Source: Mactromeris polynyma
Lineage: Eukaryota; Mollusca; Bivalvia; Venerida; Mactridae
Direction of reading: 5' to 3'
Assembly: GCA_032209605.1 (NCBI GenBank)
Contig: JASFXZ010000003.1
Span: 10,294,807 to 10,358,806, forward strand
DNA: 64,000 nucleotides
Of the stretch, positions 59,760-64,000 are shown in pieces. How positions within the stretch are numbered: position 1 is the first letter of the stretch; every line of letters starts with the position of its first letter. The position numbers and the translations under genes are program-made. The notes under the pieces were generated by a model. It had not been told where the DNA came from. It did no database searches and saw only the letters and a list, made by a program, of their open reading frames with translations.

Positions 59760-60035
59760 ACAATACGCTGAAGGATTAAGTTCACATACATAAGACAATA
59801 CCTCCCACACACAGGGCCCAGGGAAAAACAGTCTACAAAACATTATGAACTGAGGAGGTGCAATGGTAAACATTTATGGCAAAAGGGGAGCAGAGAATGT
59901 TCCGGCTGACCATCAAAACCAAATATGAGAATTTAGGGGGAGAGCAAAGGGAAAAGGATTGAATGAACGGCATACATCACGGAACAAGCCAATAGAGTAA
60001 ATAAACCCGAAAATTGTGAGCGTATGAATAGTAAA
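59760..60035 (+). repeat. Diverged relative of the 380-bp dispersed repeat (copy 2)
   Basis: Nearly identical to 51,695-51,965. Confidence 0.6.
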
Positions 60036-60887
60036 TTGAAACAATATAGCTATTGCACATCACAAAGTCCAACGATCTTTTGTCAACTACATGTTTTATT
60101 CGCTTAAATCATACAGAATGAAAATCGAAATTGAGCAGCGCATGCCATGTCCAAAGTACAAAGCCACCCCAAAAGCACACGGAGACATGAAAAAATGTAC
60201 GTGTATGAATGAATATTTACAATGTCAAACAGGACACGAGACAAACAAAAATACTTACAAATTAATGTTCTGGAACATGATTGTGTGAAGTACTTGAACG
60301 GTCTTCCAGACAACTCTTACAGCTATCATGCCAATCATTCATTGACATGACCGAGTAATTGTAGACTAAATGTGCCGTTTACGAGAAATGTACCAGAAAT
60401 AAAAGAAACTGTTATTATAACTTACACACGTGGTGTGATAGAGACATAATTTGTCAGCGATTATTCAATTAATCACAACCAAAAAGGCCATTGACAGTCC
60501 AAATTGACGTTGTATTTGATGTTAGTTGTTCTTATGACCCTTATCAATGTCAACGGTTCAACCCGACCCTAATTCTTTATGCCACTATAATAGCCTAAGA
60601 ATTTTGTTCTGATACTGTTGCCGATTCGGGTATTCCAAAATATTTTATAGGCATATTCTGAAGTTTCACACAATATCAAACAATAGTATGATGTGTTGAA
60701 TAATCAGGTTGCATTATTATTCTCACAATATTCCGACACATGTTTGCATGTTTGTATAAAAAGACACCCATTCAAATAAATATGAAGTTGAAATTTTGTG
60801 AGAATGCCCATTTCACATTGTACAATAGCCTTCCAAATTATAACCTTTGATATAACATAAGAAAAATGCGGGCAAACAACTACCAAC

Positions 60888-61068
60888 TACAGTAAAACAT
60901 TACTTAAAGACCACCTCAATAATAATACCACCTCAAAATTATTAACACATTTTTCAAGTCTATTTTAACAGTTTGCCTTTTATACAAGACTTTTATATGA
61001 AGACCCTTAATAAAAAGACCTATGTTCATAGGTTCCAACGGTAGCCGTATTATTGAGGTTTAACTGTA
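60888..61068. mobile_element. Mini-transposon family A, internal to copy 2
   Basis: Counterpart of 52,803-52,981 with the same diverged interior and termini. Confidence 0.8.
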
Positions 61069-62487
61069 TTTAGATAAGTGTGCGAAATTCCAACTGCCCT
61101 GTCAGTATGAAAGTGTGTTTCTATTGAGGTGAGAAAAACGAAGTTCCCGAAACATAAAAGGTTGAAATTTGTCTCAGAGAAATTTCATCAAAATCCATAT
61201 AAGGATAAACATATTATAGCAAATCTCAACGCATTTCTAGGACATCCGTAAAAGGAAAAGTATTTTGTACTGATAGATTTCACCAAGATTCACCAACGCT
61301 ACCATGACACAAAAAGAATCCATCCTTTGATACAGGCACGTCACGGGGATAAATCAAATAAACGCATTAACAAAACGCCATTGATTTCAAACTGTCGCAT
61401 AACCTCGAACATTCGTAGAAAAAACTGTTTTTCTTTTGCTTAAAATCCTATTACTTTCCCCACTGGCCAAATAATACGACAAGATACCGACACTTTTCAG
61501 GTAACTTCACAAGATTTAGCGAACAGACTTCACAAGGTTCTCCATTCCATAGACAGACGAACATCATTTACTAAAGACGTTTGAAATGTCTCAGGTTTTA
61601 ATGTACGTTTTATGACAAAGTACCGTATTGGTACATTGACCCTGATATCCTTGGCAGCTGAAAGTCATGCCCTTTTTCATTCCATTTGTAGAAACATCTC
61701 TTGCAATTATCCATCTGCGTTACGCATAATTAACTTTTGGTTATACGTGATTTCTTAAAGCGTATCACGCATAGGATGCCAAATGCATACAATTCATGAT
61801 CCATTATGAAAGCCCAAATGAGTATACCGTACATAAAGTCATATCAATTTCTGAGTGGTTCCAGGTATTTACGATCATTTAATATAATAACCGAACAACA
61901 GTGTACAAAAACGGAGTATATTAAGGCTGTCTGATTTTATGTTCTGTGCAATTGTATTAAACGCAAAATTGCTGTGTACCATCTTTTGCGCGCTCCCTGG
62001 GGCCAAATTAATATAAATAGAAGCATCATTATGTGTCAAAGAAATTATTAAATTTGTTTTCGACTTCCTAAGGACGTATTGTCTTGTACCATGAACACAA
62101 TTACATTGTGCAATTCTAATAACAGCCTAATTTATACCTCTAAACAAAAATACGGACATTTTTGGAAATTGTCAGAGGCTAATGTTTTAACTTTGCCATA
62201 ATGTATAATGACGCTCGTTGGGAATAGTTTTTAGTGCACATTTGCACACTTAAATGATTAGAGATTACGACAAAAAGCAATGAGAATGTCGAGACGGGAA
62301 TGCCTCATAAAAATTTCACAGGCACCAAAATGTACAAGAAAACATGAAAATACAATAATATATAAAAGTAAACAACTAGTAAACATGTTTCGAAGAAATA
62401 TTAATAAATGACATATTCATACATTCAATGATTTCTTTCAATTTTTATAAAAGCTCAATTAGCGGAATGGGAACTGATGCAAAAACA

Positions 62488-62671
62488 TACGCAGTTAATC
62501 CTCACTTAAAGACCACCTCAATAATAAGACCACCTCAAAAATAATAACACAACTTTCATGTCCATTTTCACTGTTTTGCTTTTCATTCAACACTAATATT
62601 AAGACAACCTCAATAAGAAGACCACATTTCAAGTGAGCCGAGGGTGGTCTTATTATTGAGGTTTTACTGTA
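62488..62671. mobile_element. Mini-transposon family A at the start of copy 3
   Basis: The left end is eroded (tacgcagttaatcctcactt); the right end tattgaggttttactgta is intact. The interior matches the 54.4-kb copy without its extra block. Confidence 0.8.
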
Positions 62672-62919
62672 TATTGTTTTTATATGAGAAGTGAATACTA
62701 GTAAGAATACCAATACAAACCCCGCAGCCGCTTCAGAAGCACGAGAAGACATGGAAGTATGTACATATTATATTATGTCAACTTTTACATTTTTGTGAAT
62801 AAGTTACAATGAAACGTGTAACTTGCAGTCATTTGTCGATACTTGGTTTCTTTACTTATATAAATACAGGTACGTTTGCTATCAATGTATTAGCATGTTT
62901 CTTCTCTGTCACATATATT

Positions 62920-62985
62920 CTGGTCAAAGTTGATAACCCGCCAGTACTGGTCAAAAGAGCTAACTCGTTAGTACTCGCATATGTA
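62920..62985. repeat. 27-bp minisatellite, array 4 (about 2 units)
   Basis: ctggtcaaagttgataaccc, gccagtactggtcaaaagag and a broken third unit. Left flank cttctctgtcacatatattc matches the left flank of array 3 (cttgtctgtcacatatatac), so it is the same locus in another copy. Confidence 0.85.
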
Positions 62986-63264
62986 TGCTACTTACATGCC
63001 TATTTACTAATTACGACTAAATACAGGGTTCGAATCTTAAGAGCTATAGAAAATACAACTAATGCATTCGTACTTCTGAAAAACCGTTTGTAATTGTCCT
63101 GCTCTTGATAATAGGATGTTATGTGAACAAACAAATTGCTCAAGACATTTTGCACAAAACATATTTTTGCAACATCGAATAATTACATTTGTTTTAGAAT
63201 TCTGTATTATTTTTTCTTGATCGACGTCCTCTCTCTTTAACGACATGGTCAATACCTTCTTTGG

Positions 63265-63640
63265 TAAAAGAGAGAGAATAAGTTGCTACAGGGAAAACCA
63301 CATACATAAGACAGTGCCTCTCCACACAGACCTCCGGGAAAACATAAACTATAAATCCATTAAACATAAGGCATTTGAGGAGGCCCAAGGGTACATACGT
63401 TAGGGAAAAGGGGCGCAATGAATGGCCTGGCCAACCATAAGGGATAACTAGGAGAATCGAAGAGGATAAACAGGGGGAATTAATGGAAAGAAAATATCAA
63501 GACAGCTGGCAACAATAGGCCGAAACTGGGGAGAAAATTACATGAACACTATATAAAATGAAAGAATTGCACAGGAGGAAAGAGAACTTTAACATACATT
63601 TTAAAAAAAAGACATAATAACCATACAGCGATATACAAGA
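63265..63640 (+). repeat. ~380-bp dispersed repeat within copy 3
   Basis: Starts aaaagagagagaataagttg; contains cagacctccgggaaaacata and gacagctggcaacaataggc. Third paralogue of the 49.9 and 57.9-kb copies. Confidence 0.8.
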
Positions 63641-64000
63641 ATGAAGTTTCAATTGAACCTTTCGGAAGCAACAACGGCACAACTACAGGCAAAATATGTT
63701 GGTCTAGACAGGTTGTACTTGGTCGTCACAACGTGAATCAGATGAGTAGTATATAATATGTTTTCTTTATGATTTCGAAATGTTATAACTTGACATATCC
63801 AGAAAAAACGACACAAAGTATGTCTGAACTCATTCATTCATTTACAATGCAGACAGAAAAATATATACCACCGACGTCTATTCTATGAATGATTGCCACT
63901 CTAGGCAAATGAAAATATAATATTCGTAACATGGTAGACACAAGTGTGAGCTTTGGACTAAGTATGATTACATCGAGTTGTAAGTCTCGCTTCTGATTAT

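Larger units (their letters stand above)
54434..62487. repeat. Segmental duplication, copy 2
   Basis: About 8.05 kb, same order as copy 1 without the 2.4-kb private segment. The 58.3-62.3 kb part is nearly identical to 50.2-54.2 kb, while 54.4-57.9 kb is visibly more diverged from copy 1. One clear indel is an 18-bp-class difference near 51,000/59,080. Confidence 0.9.
62488..64000. repeat. Segmental duplication, copy 3 (cut by the window end, internally deleted)
   Basis: Family A element, then two minisatellite units (62,920-62,985). Then near 63,005 it jumps to sequence equivalent to about 49,620/57,635 (actaattacgactaaataca), followed by the dispersed repeat and the 50.3/58.3-kb block up to the window end. 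About 4 kb of copy 1 or 1.7 kb of copy 2 between minisatellite and junction is missing. It is more diverged from copies 1 and 2 than they are from each other in the shared right part. Confidence 0.85.

Noticed and set aside
1..64000. A previously undescribed enzymatic, defence or viral system
   Set aside because: Apart from broken LINE reverse-transcriptase pieces, no catalytic motif or multi-gene cluster was found on either strand. The structure is explained by repeats and duplications.

Overview
This window looks like intergenic or intronic DNA from an animal genome, most likely a mollusc and possibly a bivalve. It is AT-rich and has no bacterial-style gene packing, no operons and no convincing complete protein-coding gene. 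It holds a decayed LINE with a metazoan-type reverse transcriptase, tRNA-derived SINEs (one ends in the 'cggcgttaaaccc' tail I associate with molluscan SINEs), several small inverted-repeat DNA elements with TA target sites, and many minisatellites. The taxon is an inference from repeat style, not from a marker gene.

Layout. 0-4.6 kb: a 27-bp minisatellite, an adjacent SINE bounded by a 9-bp target-site duplication, one copy of an inverted dispersed-repeat pair, and a reverse-strand copy of a ~380-bp dispersed repeat. 4.6-17.8 kb: mostly unique AT-rich DNA with three mini-transposons. A cluster of short coding-like minus-strand frames at 10.0-12.4 kb is the best candidate for remnants or exons of a host gene. 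17.8-31.6 kb: minisatellites of 41, 87, 126 and 16 bp, an inverted repeat pair, three dispersed-repeat copies, and a 5'-truncated, frame-broken LINE at about 27.9-29.8 kb. 31.6-44.4 kb: more mini-transposons and fold-back elements, a GAT-rich microsatellite, a second LINE fragment, an intact SINE with a 14-bp target-site duplication, and other tRNA-like elements.

44.46-64.0 kb is the most striking part: a tandem segmental duplication with three copies starting at about 44,459, 54,434 and 62,488. Each copy begins at the same type of mini-transposon (TIR CAGTAAAACCTC) and carries the same 27-bp minisatellite, expanded to about 24, 35 and 2 units respectively. Copies 1 and 2 are nearly identical over about 50.2-54.2 / 58.3-62.3 kb. 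Copy 1 has about 2.4 kb that copy 2 lacks, and copy 3 lacks about 4 kb just after the minisatellite.

There is no evidence of a novel enzymatic or defence system. The interesting biology is structural: a mini-transposon at a duplication breakpoint, concerted evolution of the minisatellite inside the paralogous copies, and two minisatellites that appear to have grown from opposite ends of one SINE family. All identities and unit counts are by eye.
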